Below, piece by piece: positions 1 to 8,872 of a DNA stretch of 27,114 nt. The translations under genes and the position numbers were made by a program. How positions within the stretch are numbered: the stretch's first letter is position 1; every line of letters starts with the position of its first letter. The notes under the pieces are model-generated. The model saw only the letters and a list, made by a program, of their open reading frames with translations. It searched no databases and had not been told where the DNA came from. The DNA is from Verrucomicrobiota bacterium (lineage in GTDB: Bacteria; Verrucomicrobiota; Verrucomicrobiia; Verrucomicrobiales; Akkermansiaceae), in NCBI GenBank assembly GCA_026397695.1, contig JAPLUJ010000646.1, forward strand, positions 1 through 27,114, given 5' to 3'.

Positions 1-91
1 ATCCCCGATCCCCGATCCCCGATCCACGATCCCCGATCCACGATCCCCGATCCCCGATCCGCGATCCCCGATCCGCGATCCGCGATCCCCG
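1..91. repeat. Heptanucleotide tandem array, 13 units of ATCC(C/A/G)CG
   Basis: Thirteen exact 7-bp units run from the window edge to base 91. Only the fifth base of the unit varies (C nine times, G three times, A twice or so by hand reading). The array stops right at the ndk stop codon (93-95, minus strand), so it occupies the sequence just 3' of ndk. The left end may continue beyond the window. It belongs to the same class as the 7-bp arrays at 4855, 11481, 14797 and 24207-24307, although the unit sequence differs. Confidence 0.95.
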
Positions 92-92
92 A

Positions 93-542
93 TCACTTCG
101 TGGCGGGTGATTCGTTGTGGAAGCTGAAGACCTCGCCGTCCTTGAAGAAACGCCGGAGTTCGGCGGCGGCGGCGGCGGTGGAATCGGAGGCGTGGCAGAC
201 GTTGGCCATCATGTTCTCGCCGTAATCCCCGCGGATTGTTCCGGGAGCTGCGGCCTGCGAATTGGTCGGGCCTAACAGTTCGCGGATTCTGGTGATGGCG
301 TTCTGGCCTTCGAGGGCGAGGACGATGATCGGTGTGCGGCGCATGAAGGCGAGGATTTGCGGGAAGTTCGGGAGGTGGACGATGTGGGCGTAGTGTTCGC
401 GCAGGACAGTCTCATCGAGTTGCATCATCTTGATGCCACGGATCACGAAACCCGCGTCTTCAAAGCGGGCCAGAACCTTGCCGGTCAGGTTTTTCTCCAT
501 TGTGTCGGGTTTGAACAGAATCACAGTGGTTTCAAGCGCCAT
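93..542 (-). CDS. ndk: Nucleoside diphosphate kinase
   Basis: This 149-residue protein has the length and features of bacterial NDK, which transfers the gamma phosphate of ATP to NDPs through a phosphohistidine. The active-site signature NVCHASDS is present, with His as the phospho-acceptor. The N-terminal strand TTVILFKPD and the GDYGENMMANV stretch also fit; the usual RGDF appears here as RGDY. It starts at ATG 540-542 and ends where the heptamer array begins. It lies 21 nt after the repeat-protein gene on the same strand, so the two may be cotranscribed. The family call is secure from the motif and length; the exact oligomeric form cannot be told. Confidence 0.96.
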   Translation of the reverse strand: MALETTVILFKPDTMEKNLTGKVLARFEDAGFVIRGIKMMQLDETVLREHYAHIVHLPNFPQILAFMRRTPIIVLALEGQNAITRIRELLGPTNSQAAAPGTIRGDYGENMMANVCHASDSTAAAAAELRRFFKDGEVFSFHNESPATK

Positions 543-563
543 GGCCGGAAGAAGCAGGTGTTG

Positions 564-1820
564 TCAGCGGGGTTTGTTGAGTTGTGCCTGGACGGCAGGC
601 GGCAAGGGATGGGCCTGCAACCACGCGGTTGCCGCGGCGGCATCCTTCTGAAGCCATGTGCCTATCGTTTTGGTATAGGCTGTATTGCGCTGTTCTTCGT
701 CGGCGATGCGGGCGATTTGATTGACGGCCATGGCGGGTTCGCTGCCGAGCGTGTGCCAGACGAACTGTTGCACCACCTGGTCATTCACGTCGTTGGGGAA
801 ACGGTTCATCATTGAAAGTGCGGCATTCGGATCTTTAATGGACATGCTGGCGACCACGCCTCTCAAGGCGTTGCTGCGGTTTTCACCACTGGGCATGGCG
901 GTGAGCGAACTCACCGCCGCTTGTGCATCTTTTTCCGCCCAAACGCTATACACATCGTCCATGCGTTGCTGGGTGGCTTGGCTGGGATTGGCGATCAACC
1001 AAGCTGCGGTTCCAGCCGGATCAGTGGCCGCGAGTGATTCGGCCGCCGTCATCATGGCACCGTTGCGCAGCGAGTCATCCGTGAGGGCCGCGATCCAGGC
1101 GCGGGCCGCATCGCCGCCCTGTGCGAGAACGTGTGGCATGATGGCGTCAAGCGCCTTGCCGCGTTCAGTGCTGCGGGGCATGCCGGTGAGAAGCTGGGTG
1201 GCACGCGCCGGGTCCGCCCCGGCGAGGGAGCGGATGATCGCCGGGAGATAGGGATTAGCGCCGTCCCCCGTATGACTCGTTTCGGCCCAACGGATGGCGG
1301 CCTCGGGATCGATGGATGCCCAGGACGAGAGAATCGTGTTGGTGGCGAAGAGATTGCTGGTATTGGCTTTGGCGTAGGCGAGAGCGGCGAGCGGATCGTT
1401 CTTGGTCCATGCGGAAAGCAGCAACGCGTATTCACCGAAGCGACTTTCGGTGATTCCCAGACTGCGGAAATGGGCGACCGCCGCCTCGAAATCACCGGGT
1501 GCGAGTTGATCGATGAACGCGAGCAAGGCGCGGTTGCGATCGAGCAGGTTTTCACCGCGCACAATCGACACGAGACGCGCCAGGCGGTCGGTGGAGGATT
1601 CCGCAGAGGCGCGGGCCGGGCGGTCGGGATGCGCGGATTTTCTAGCGGATTCGCTGGCCGCAACCCTGGAGGATGTGGAGGACTCGCGGGATGATTTCCT
1701 GCCGGGCATAGCCTCTTGGGTGGCGGCGGACGCATGCGGTGAGGAAATCCGGCCCGCCATGAATCCGCCTGCTCCGATGAGAACAATCGCGGCGATGATG
1801 GTGAGTGATGTCGGTTTCAT
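564..1820 (-). CDS. Membrane-anchored or secreted protein with tandem W..DP.AA..W repeats
   Basis: The 418-residue product starts with a short N-terminus and a hydrophobic segment (about residues 6-24), which suggests a signal peptide or membrane anchor. A Ser/Ala/Arg-rich low-complexity stretch follows (about 25-80). The rest is roughly seven degenerate helical repeats of 33-38 residues, each with a pattern like W-A-x-x-D-P-x-A-A-x-x-W. Examples are SWASIDPEAAIRWAE, AATDPAGTAAWL and TWLQKDAAAATAWLQ. Such repeats suggest an alpha-solenoid scaffold outside the cytoplasm. Similar repeat proteins are, as I recall, common in Verrucomicrobiae. No catalytic motif is visible and no function is assigned. 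It follows the oxidoreductase gene by about 70 nt and precedes ndk by 21 nt. Confidence 0.8.
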   Translation of the reverse strand: MKPTSLTIIAAIVLIGAGGFMAGRISSPHASAATQEAMPGRKSSRESSTSSRVAASESARKSAHPDRPARASAESSTDRLARLVSIVRGENLLDRNRALLAFIDQLAPGDFEAAVAHFRSLGITESRFGEYALLLSAWTKNDPLAALAYAKANTSNLFATNTILSSWASIDPEAAIRWAETSHTGDGANPYLPAIIRSLAGADPARATQLLTGMPRSTERGKALDAIMPHVLAQGGDAARAWIAALTDDSLRNGAMMTAAESLAATDPAGTAAWLIANPSQATQQRMDDVYSVWAEKDAQAAVSSLTAMPSGENRSNALRGVVASMSIKDPNAALSMMNRFPNDVNDQVVQQFVWHTLGSEPAMAVNQIARIADEEQRNTAYTKTIGTWLQKDAAAATAWLQAHPLPPAVQAQLNKPR

Positions 1821-1889
1821 AAGAGGGCGTGATGGTTGAACATGGGGGATACGGTTCCCAAGCGCTGCGATCTTGCGGATTGATTCAAG

Positions 1890-3269
1890 TTAGATCACGG
1901 GCGGTGGAGCGAATCCATCGCGGTACGTGCGCCGGACTATCGTGCGGGTCGCCTCCTCGTGGTTGGTGAAGGAAAGCGTGGCTTTGTTCCAGCGCAGTTC
2001 TTCGTGCGGAAAGCGTGTGGCCTTGACTGCGAGTTGGGCGGCCTCGGTCATCCGGATCGCATCCTTGAAGGGACTGCGCAGCTCGGTTTTCTTGCCCAGG
2101 CAATTGTCCACCCACGCGTGCCAATGGTTGAGGCGCGGAAACTCCGGTAATCCGGGCATCTTGAGGCCTGAGGTCATCTTGCCGTCCCGCCAGATTTCAA
2201 GACGTCCATCGGCTGTTAGGCAGAGCACGCCCCCCTCGCAGACCACCACCGTCATGTTGGTATCGGGGTATTTTCCCGGCGGCAATCCCAGTGCGGCACG
2301 CGAGGGTGCTTGGGCCGAGTCGCTGAAATAAATGGCGAACTGCTTGCGGGCGAATTTCCCGGACGCCACGGCATAGGTGATCGTCGAGTGGCACGGGTGG
2401 CTGTGAAACAGCGGATTGGGCGATTGGACGCAATGGGTTTGCACCGCGATGGGCGACTGCAATTCGTCATAGGCGTAGAAGACCACGTCTAACACATGAC
2501 AACCCCAGTCGCCGAGGCCATTGCTGCCGTAGTTCCACCATGAGCGCCAGACGACCGGTGCGATGCCGCTGCGATAGGGCGTGTCGTCACACGCGCACAG
2601 CCACAGGTTCCAATCCAGACTTGGCGGCGGTGGCAGCGGCTCGCCGATGACGCGGTCCAGATTGAAATACTCGCGTTCGTTAGGTGAGTTGATCCAGGCG
2701 TGGGCTTCGACGGCCTTGCCGAGAGCTCCGCTACGGAGGATTTCCACCGCCGCCCGGCGTCCGCTGGAGGCCATCCGCTGGTTGCCGACCTGGGTGACGA
2801 GCTGCGGCCGTGCGGCCAGCGCTTTCTCCATCATCACCAGCTCCTCTAACTGATGGACCAGCGGTTTCTGGCCATAGACGTGTTTGTGGTTGGCCAGCGC
2901 GGTGAGCATGATAGGCGCGTGGCTATGGTCCGGCGTGGCAACAATGACGGCATCAAACGCAGCACCGTGTCGGGCAAACGCCTCGCGGTAGTCGCGGCAG
3001 GTGAAGGCCCCCGGGTGGTCTCCGGCAGCTTCCGCCAGCGCGTTGGCGTCCACATCACAAAGCCCGGCGATTTCCACCGCCGGATGTTGGGACACTTGGG
3101 TACGATCGATTTTGCCGATGGTCCCGACCACCCCGATCACAAGCACCCGGAGTTTGGAATTCGCGGCCACGGCGGGCGCACGCGTCTGCGATCTCACGGC
3201 AGCGGACAGTCCGAGTCCGGCGGCACCCATGGTCCAGAGAAAGCGGCGGCGTTTCATTGATGCTGGCAT
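1890..3269 (-). CDS. Tat-exported Gfo/Idh/MocA family oxidoreductase
   Basis: The N-terminus carries a twin-arginine signal (MKRRRFLW followed by the hydrophobic MGAAGLGLSAAV), so the protein is probably exported folded with its cofactor. A Rossmann nucleotide-binding segment (VLVIGVVGTIG) follows, then ATPDHSH. A QKP tripeptide stands where most family members have EKP. Later come a GDWGCHVLD motif and the C-terminal Gfo/Idh/MocA alpha/beta domain. Family members oxidise or epimerise sugars and inositols with NAD(P); the substrate is not predictable here. The frame is open to 3359, but I prefer ATG 3267-3269 because a GAGG lies 6 nt upstream. ATG 3255-3257 is the alternative and starts directly at the Tat motif. 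The gene is divergent from jetA. Confidence 0.88.
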   Translation of the reverse strand: MPASMKRRRFLWTMGAAGLGLSAAVRSQTRAPAVAANSKLRVLVIGVVGTIGKIDRTQVSQHPAVEIAGLCDVDANALAEAAGDHPGAFTCRDYREAFARHGAAFDAVIVATPDHSHAPIMLTALANHKHVYGQKPLVHQLEELVMMEKALAARPQLVTQVGNQRMASSGRRAAVEILRSGALGKAVEAHAWINSPNEREYFNLDRVIGEPLPPPPSLDWNLWLCACDDTPYRSGIAPVVWRSWWNYGSNGLGDWGCHVLDVVFYAYDELQSPIAVQTHCVQSPNPLFHSHPCHSTITYAVASGKFARKQFAIYFSDSAQAPSRAALGLPPGKYPDTNMTVVVCEGGVLCLTADGRLEIWRDGKMTSGLKMPGLPEFPRLNHWHAWVDNCLGKKTELRSPFKDAIRMTEAAQLAVKATRFPHEELRWNKATLSFTNHEEATRTIVRRTYRDGFAPPPVI

Positions 3270-3376
3270 GCGCCACCTCATACGGCTGAAATCCCGCGGA
3301 TTTTTCTTCAAGCTGGCCGGATGCGTAATTCGCGCTTGGGTTTCCCTCCCAGAGGCCACTACGATCCGCCCGTCGC

Positions 3377-4855
3377 ATGCCCACGCCGATTCTCAGTGAA
3401 AAACTTCTCGCCTCTGTCTCGCGGGATTTTTTCCGCCCGCTTACCCGTCCATCGGCGGCGATCTATGTCGATTGTGCCGAACGACTCTCCGAGGTGGCGG
3501 GCGAGGCCGGCCGACTGCGCCACACGGAGACCATCGCGCTGATCCGGGAAATCCTGATGACACACCCGGAGATCGTGCTCGACGATGACGAAGGGGCCTC
3601 CCTGCGCGATGCCCGCCAGCGTGCCGGCCAGATCTTCACCCGCCTCTGCGACGCCCGTTGGCTGGAAGACCAACAGCTCGGACTCCACGAACGCTGGGCG
3701 CTCGTTGCTCCGGGCTTGCGACCCCTGCTGCGACTATTGCGCGAACTGGCGGAGGATGAAATTGCCGAGCTCAAAACCTTTGCCGACACCGTGCGTGGCG
3801 TTTGCGAAACTCTGGAACGCCACGGCAGTCTCGATCCCCGCCTGCACGAACCGGATGCGCTCCGCGCCACCATCACCGACGTCAACGCCCGCCTCGAAAG
3901 CGCCATCATCCAGCTCCATGGCGTCGAGAAACTCATCGCCCTTTTTGATCGCCGCCAGCGACTCAGTGACTCCCCGGCTGAAACATTGCGCCTGCTTTAC
4001 GCCGAGTTTGGTGCCGGCCAACACATGGTCTGCTACGACGCCCTGCGTAGAAACGGCTTGCTGACCCGGCTTCAGGTGTTGCGCTCGCTGGTGGCCGACC
4101 GCCGCGACGATCCGTTAGTCAAGGAACGCCTCGCCACAGGCCTCGCCGCCCATTATCACTGGGATGTCACCGAGGCATACCACCGCGCCGAAAAAGCCCT
4201 CCGCGATCTCGAACACAGGCTCGCTGCCATCCGCCTTGTGGCCGATGCGATCGACGCACGCATGGCCTCGTTCAACCAGCTTTCCCAGCAGCGCTACCGC
4301 TACCAGACCGAACTCCGCGGCCGCCGTCCGGAAATCGTCAAAGCTTACTGCGATGCAGTCAACGCCGCTCATGAAGGTACCCGTCTTGGGGCGATGCGCG
4401 ACACTCAGCCAGATTTCACGCCGCTGATCCCCGAGGTCAGGTTTTTCTTCGGAGTCGAATCGCTCGCCCGTTCCCGCCGTGCCAAGACACTGGCCGATCT
4501 AACATTCTGCGGCGATTCCGACGGGCGCGATGAATCCGCCGCAGACACGCTCGCCGCCCTGCGCGAACGCCAACGCCTCGCCCTCACTCCGCAACGCGCC
4601 GCACGCCTCGTCGCTCGCCTGCTGCCGGGCAAAACCAATAAGCTTTCCTCCTCCGACTTCAGCGCTGCGGATCTCGATGAAATGCTTGATCTGTTAGCCA
4701 TCGCCGCCTACGAGCAGGCCTTCACCGCCAATGGCAAGCATGTGAAATGGAGCATCGATGGCCCCGGCAAACACGCCGGCCTCACTCCCGAGAAAATCCC
4801 AGCTGATCCGCATGCGGGATGGAACGTCGAGCGTTTCATCATCCAGCGTATCTGA
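3377..4855 (+). CDS. jetA: Wadjet system kleisin-like subunit JetA (MksF-like)
   Basis: This 492-residue protein is the first gene of a four-gene cassette in the standard Wadjet order A-B-C-D. JetA is the kleisin-like MukF/MksF analogue that bridges the JetC SMC heads and binds JetB. The sequence shows an N-terminal helical/winged-helix-like region (about 1-120), a long central helical stretch and a C-terminal region with HVKWSIDGPGKHAG. Assignment rests mainly on length, helical character and position next to an unmistakable SMC gene and a DUF4194-like gene; I see no short diagnostic motif. The start is ATG 3377, and the next in-frame candidates are internal. The 107-bp gap to the divergent oxidoreductase should hold the cassette promoter, but no clear -35/-10 pair was found. 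Downstream, a 7-bp tandem array separates it from jetB. Confidence 0.82.
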   Translation: MPTPILSEKLLASVSRDFFRPLTRPSAAIYVDCAERLSEVAGEAGRLRHTETIALIREILMTHPEIVLDDDEGASLRDARQRAGQIFTRLCDARWLEDQQLGLHERWALVAPGLRPLLRLLRELAEDEIAELKTFADTVRGVCETLERHGSLDPRLHEPDALRATITDVNARLESAIIQLHGVEKLIALFDRRQRLSDSPAETLRLLYAEFGAGQHMVCYDALRRNGLLTRLQVLRSLVADRRDDPLVKERLATGLAAHYHWDVTEAYHRAEKALRDLEHRLAAIRLVADAIDARMASFNQLSQQRYRYQTELRGRRPEIVKAYCDAVNAAHEGTRLGAMRDTQPDFTPLIPEVRFFFGVESLARSRRAKTLADLTFCGDSDGRDESAADTLAALRERQRLALTPQRAARLVARLLPGKTNKLSSSDFSAADLDEMLDLLAIAAYEQAFTANGKHVKWSIDGPGKHAGLTPEKIPADPHAGWNVERFIIQRI

Positions 4856-4896
4856 AATCTCAAATTCCAAATTTCAAATCTCAAATTTCAAATCTC
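4855..4896. repeat. Heptanucleotide tandem array between jetA and jetB (6 units)
   Basis: Six contiguous 7-bp units occur in the order AAATCTC, AAATTCC, AAATTTC, AAATCTC, AAATTTC, AAATCTC. The array begins at the last base of the jetA stop codon and ends 6 nt before the jetB ATG, so it fills the whole intercistronic gap. It is strikingly AT-rich against its GC-rich surroundings. It takes the place where a Shine-Dalgarno sequence would be expected, and none is visible. Confidence 0.95.
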
Positions 4897-4902
4897 CAAC
4901 CC

Positions 4903-5541
4903 ATGTCATCCGCACCCCACTGGCCCCGGTTCTGGCCCGACGTCCCTGACGAGGACCGGTCGGCGCTGCGCGAGATCCTTGCCGAGCTGCTAGGTCGCGG
5001 CACTTTGCTAGGCGGCACCGGCTCCGGACGCGAGTATTTCCTCCTCGCCCGGGATCACTATCGCGAGCATCTGGCCGACTATCTCGCCCCGCTCGGGCTC
5101 GAACTCATCATTGATGACGACTTCTCGCTCCTCCAGGCACGCCCGCGACCGGAGGCCTGCCACTTGCTGTCCCAGTTTACCAAGGACGAAACGCTTTTTC
5201 TGTTAGTGCTGTGGCGGGTCTGGGACGATCACCGCTCCAATCTGGCCACCAGTGCCGTCATTCTCACCGTCGATGAGTTGTGGACCCGTTTCCGCAACAC
5301 TTTTGACAAAATCGAGCCACCGGAGAAAACCCATCTCGACTCGTTGTTAGGACGGCTCAAGCGTCTGCGCCTGATTCGCACCCACAAGCCGGAAGGTGCG
5401 CTGCAACTCGGTGAAACGCTCATTGAAGTGCTGCCCAGCCTGCCCCGTGTCATCCCCTTTGACAGCCTTGAATCCTGCCTCGCCCGGGCCGCCATCTATC
5501 AGCCCGCCGCTGCCGGTGGAACCCCGAACCCGGAAGCCTGA
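4903..5541 (+). CDS. jetB: Wadjet system JetB (MukE/MksE-like, DUF4194)
   Basis: This 212-residue protein fits the DUF4194 (JetB/MksE-like) family, the KITE-type winged-helix subunit that binds the JetA kleisin. It is predicted to consist of two winged-helix units, with conserved-looking stretches LGRGTLLGG, REYFLLARDHY, DETLFLLVLWRVWDD and LDSLLGRLKRLRLIR. The start is ATG 4903; the frame is open further upstream through the heptamer array, but ATG 4903 follows the array directly. The stop TGA (5539-5541) is one base before the jetC ATG, indicating translational coupling. The position between jetA and the SMC gene strongly supports the call. Confidence 0.86.
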   Translation: MSSAPHWPRFWPDVPDEDRSALREILAELLGRGTLLGGTGSGREYFLLARDHYREHLADYLAPLGLELIIDDDFSLLQARPRPEACHLLSQFTKDETLFLLVLWRVWDDHRSNLATSAVILTVDELWTRFRNTFDKIEPPEKTHLDSLLGRLKRLRLIRTHKPEGALQLGETLIEVLPSLPRVIPFDSLESCLARAAIYQPAAAGGTPNPEA

Positions 5542-5542
5542 C

Positions 5543-8500
5543 ATGCCCGCACGCGTCCACCTCAGCCGGATTATCGCCATCAACTGGTATGGTTACCGCC
5601 GTTTCATTGATGTCGCGGGGCTGACGCTCATCACCGGTGCCAACGGCTCGGGCAAGAGCGTTCTGCTAGACCTGGTCCAGTTCGTGCTGCTAGGCGAAGC
5701 GCTGAGTCGTTTCAACAAAGCGGCCGTCGGCACCGGCAGCGGCCGTTCGCTGCGCGGTTACTGCCTATGCGATACCAACACCCAGGGCAACGACGGCCAG
5801 GAACGCTATCTTCGCCCATCGGGCGTGACCCTCGCTGGCCTCGAATTCGTCTGGCCTCATGTGAAAGGTCAGGAAACCCGGCGCCGCGAAACGTGGGGTG
5901 CACGCATTGAATTCGAAGGTTCCACGGCGAAGGCCCGCACCCTCTGGTTCACCGTTCCCGGCCGCCTGGAACGTGAGGATTTTCTCAACCGTGACCTCGA
6001 TCCGGAGGTCGTCGCCTTCATGTCCGAAGACGAGTTCCGCGTCCATGTGAAACGCGATCTGGGGGGCGAGGTTTTCGATCGCCAGGCGTCTTATCTCGAT
6101 GAAATGGGCACGCGCAGCCACCTCTGGTTTGACCGCCCGCAGATGAATAAAACCCTGCCGAACTCGATGGCTTTCCAGCCGGTTGAATCGTTCGAAAAAT
6201 TCATCCGCGATTATCTGCTAGAACCCGGATTGCCGGACGTGAAGGCCGTTCGTGCCAGCGTCGATGCCCACCGCCGTGCCCAGGAACGGCTGGAAAAGAT
6301 GCATGACCAGCACGCCAGGCTCACCCGCATCGGAACTCGCCATCAGGAATACCGCGCTGCACGCCGCGATGCGCGGTTGCATGCCCATCTTCACGAGGCG
6401 CTGGCCCACGAGCAGAAACTCGAATCACTAACCGATCGCAGGAACCAGCTCGAGGTCCTCCGCGCTCAGAACTCCGAGCAACGCGCCGACTTCGCCGCTG
6501 CCATCAACGAACGGAACGAACTCGACTCCCAACTCGCAGCAATCCGTCTTGTCGCGGGCAACGACCTTCAAATCACCCGCCTCGCTGAAAATCGCACGCG
6601 CCGCGATGAAGTAGGACGCGAACTCGATGGCCTCAAGGAAATCGAAAAATCCGCGCGCCAGTTTCTCCACGACCGCATCCAGTATTGGAAACAATGGCTG
6701 CGCCTCGGCAAGGAATTCGGCCTCGCAGAACCCGAACCCGCCGCCAACTGGATCAGGCAGATGCAGGGCACCGACGAGACGGCCGCGCTCGATGCCGCCG
6801 GCCGCATGCCGCGCATCTATCAGTCGATGATCAACGACGCCCGCGACCAACTCCGCCCGGTCGAGGACAAAATCAAGGATCACGAAAGCCGCGAAGCAAG
6901 GCTCCGGCGCGAACTCGAAGACCTCGATCACAAGGGCAGTTCCGCACCCACGCCCCTGCTCGATGCCTTGAAATCCTGCGGCCAGAAAGCCGACGCTCTC
7001 GGCCGCGTGATCGAAGTGAAGGTGGAAGCGGAGCCGTGGTGGCCGCTGCTCGAAACTCTGTTAGGCGGCAAACGCGGCTCCGTGCTTGCCGCTGATTTCA
7101 AGGCGGCGTGGGACCAGGCCCGTCGGCTCGGCCACATCGATGAGGCGCTCGTCCATCCCGATGAACTCGGCACCGCCCCGAAAACCCCGAAGCCGGGAAC
7201 CGTCGCCGCGTTTTTCGATACGAAACATGAGCTCGCAAGAGCCTATCTCCATCATCTTTACGGCGATGTGATCGCAGTCGAGACACTTGCCCAACTGGAA
7301 TCCTACCCCCGCGCTTTTTCCAAGGACGGCTGGCTGAAAGACCCGCCGCATCGCCGGCATTTCCAGCCAGCCAAGGAATTCACCATCGGCGAGGAAGGCC
7401 TGCGCCGCCTGCGCACGGCGCGCCAGGACGAGCTTGCCGAGGTGAAGGAGGAACTCACCCGCCTGCATCGCTCCCGCGAGGATTGGCGGACCTTGCTCCA
7501 TCGCGGCGAACAATGGACACTCGACAAGGCCGAGCCACCCACAGGAAGTTCGAAACTCCGCGATCTTCCACGGCTGCGCAAGGAACTCGCCCAACTCGAT
7601 GAAACCATCCGCCTGCTCGCCACACCCGAGCGCGAGGAGACGGTGGGGAAACTCCGCGTGTTGGAAAAGACCTTCCAGGGCGTGATCGAGCGCACCGGTC
7701 GCCTCGCTAACAGCATCGAGAAGTTCGCCCAGCAGGAGCGTCTTCTGTTGGATGCCATCGCGGGGATGGAAGAAGAGGAACGCACCGCGCTCATTCAGCG
7801 ACACTCCAGCCGCGAGTCGTTAGAGGGCATTCGCGATTTGGAGATCGAGGAACTCATTACCGCCGCACGGGAGCAGTTGCCGAAATGGCAGCAACGTCTC
7901 GAAGCCGCCGCCGAGACGGCGCGCATCCGCGAATACGAAGCCGACAAGGCCCGCGAATCCCGGAATCTCGAACGCCGAGCACTCGCCGAGACCCATCCCG
8001 AGACCACCGAGGCATTCGATCCCGCGGACGATGAAAACGCCCGCTACGACGCGCGTCGTGCCGAACTCGAAACTCATGAACTCGAAAAATACACCGCCAT
8101 TGCCGAAGACGCCCGCAAAGAGTGGGAAGACCGTTTGCAACATCAGGTGCTCGATGTTTTGAAGGAAAAACTTGACGAGGCGGAGCGCACCAAACGCGAA
8201 CTCAACCGCGCCATGGACCACGATATCGGCGGCTGGCGCTATCAGCTATCAATGAAGGCGGACCGCAGTCACAGCACGATATGGGCGCTGGTGGACAAAG
8301 GCCTCAACCCCGGGCTGGAACTCTTCGCTTCCGGCGCCAGGGAGGAAATAGAAAAGGCCAAGACCGCGCTCATGACCGCCATCGAAAACGCCGAGGATCC
8401 TCGCCAGCAGCAGGCGCTGGATTACCGCTACTATCATCACTGGGACATCAAGGCCACGCCCACCGGCAAGGGGGAGGGTGCGGCGATTTCTCTCAATAGA

Positions 8501-8872
8501 AACGCCAGAAAACAAAGCGGCGGCGAAAACCAGGCGCCGTTTTTCGTGGCCATGCTCGCGGCTTTCCAGCGCGTCTATGACCTCGGCCCGCGCGAATCCC
8601 GCAAAAATCTCGGCATCGTCATCATGGACGAGGCGTTCTCGAAACTCTCCGGTGACCGCATCGACTCCTGCCTCGAACTTGCCAGAAATTTCGGTCTGCA
8701 ACTCATCATGGCCTTTCCCGAAGACCGCCTGCCTACGATGATCCAGCATGCGGAAACGGTTGTGCAGTGCCGCGTCAAACGCGACTACGATGAAAAGAGC
8801 GGCCAGATCACCAACATCGAAAACTGGGTGGTCAAGGTGGATCGCGACAAGCTGGTGGAAGCCCTGTTATGA
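5543..8872 (+). CDS. jetC: Wadjet system SMC ATPase JetC (MukB/MksB-like)
   Basis: This 1109-residue SMC-like ATPase is the motor of the Wadjet anti-plasmid complex. Walker A GANGSGKS lies at residues 32-39, right after the N-terminal strand IIAINWYGYRRF. Two long, charged coiled-coil arms (roughly 230-480 and 640-930) flank a globular hinge-like region (about 500-640). The ABC signature QSGGE is at 991-995 and Walker B IVIMDE at about 1025-1030, followed by FSKLSGDR and an AFPEDRLPT segment. All ATPase motifs are intact. The frame is open from 5396, but the start is ATG 5543, one base after the jetB stop. ATP hydrolysis and loop extrusion on plasmid DNA are known for the family and inferred here. 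The stop overlaps the jetD start (ATGA, 8869-8872). Confidence 0.93.
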   Translation: MPARVHLSRIIAINWYGYRRFIDVAGLTLITGANGSGKSVLLDLVQFVLLGEALSRFNKAAVGTGSGRSLRGYCLCDTNTQGNDGQERYLRPSGVTLAGLEFVWPHVKGQETRRRETWGARIEFEGSTAKARTLWFTVPGRLEREDFLNRDLDPEVVAFMSEDEFRVHVKRDLGGEVFDRQASYLDEMGTRSHLWFDRPQMNKTLPNSMAFQPVESFEKFIRDYLLEPGLPDVKAVRASVDAHRRAQERLEKMHDQHARLTRIGTRHQEYRAARRDARLHAHLHEALAHEQKLESLTDRRNQLEVLRAQNSEQRADFAAAINERNELDSQLAAIRLVAGNDLQITRLAENRTRRDEVGRELDGLKEIEKSARQFLHDRIQYWKQWLRLGKEFGLAEPEPAANWIRQMQGTDETAALDAAGRMPRIYQSMINDARDQLRPVEDKIKDHESREARLRRELEDLDHKGSSAPTPLLDALKSCGQKADALGRVIEVKVEAEPWWPLLETLLGGKRGSVLAADFKAAWDQARRLGHIDEALVHPDELGTAPKTPKPGTVAAFFDTKHELARAYLHHLYGDVIAVETLAQLESYPRAFSKDGWLKDPPHRRHFQPAKEFTIGEEGLRRLRTARQDELAEVKEELTRLHRSREDWRTLLHRGEQWTLDKAEPPTGSSKLRDLPRLRKELAQLDETIRLLATPEREETVGKLRVLEKTFQGVIERTGRLANSIEKFAQQERLLLDAIAGMEEEERTALIQRHSSRESLEGIRDLEIEELITAAREQLPKWQQRLEAAAETARIREYEADKARESRNLERRALAETHPETTEAFDPADDENARYDARRAELETHELEKYTAIAEDARKEWEDRLQHQVLDVLKEKLDEAERTKRELNRAMDHDIGGWRYQLSMKADRSHSTIWALVDKGLNPGLELFASGAREEIEKAKTALMTAIENAEDPRQQQALDYRYYHHWDIKATPTGKGEGAAISLNRNARKQSGGENQAPFFVAMLAAFQRVYDLGPRESRKNLGIVIMDEAFSKLSGDRIDSCLELARNFGLQLIMAFPEDRLPTMIQHAETVVQCRVKRDYDEKSGQITNIENWVVKVDRDKLVEALL

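Noticed and set aside
1..91. CRISPR array
   Set aside because: The repeat is 7 bp with no spacers, so it is a simple tandem repeat.
564..1839. Long overlapping frames opposite and shifted to the repeat-protein gene
   Set aside because: They are Arg/Pro/Ser-rich shadow frames of a GC-rich gene without recognisable domains.
3270..3376. Promoter pair between the oxidoreductase gene and jetA
   Set aside because: No hexamer pair with acceptable spacing stood out on either strand.
5396..5542. Upstream extension of jetC
   Set aside because: It would lie inside jetB in another frame and adds a Cys/Ser/Pro-rich stretch before the canonical SMC N-terminus; ATG 5543 is one base after the jetB stop.
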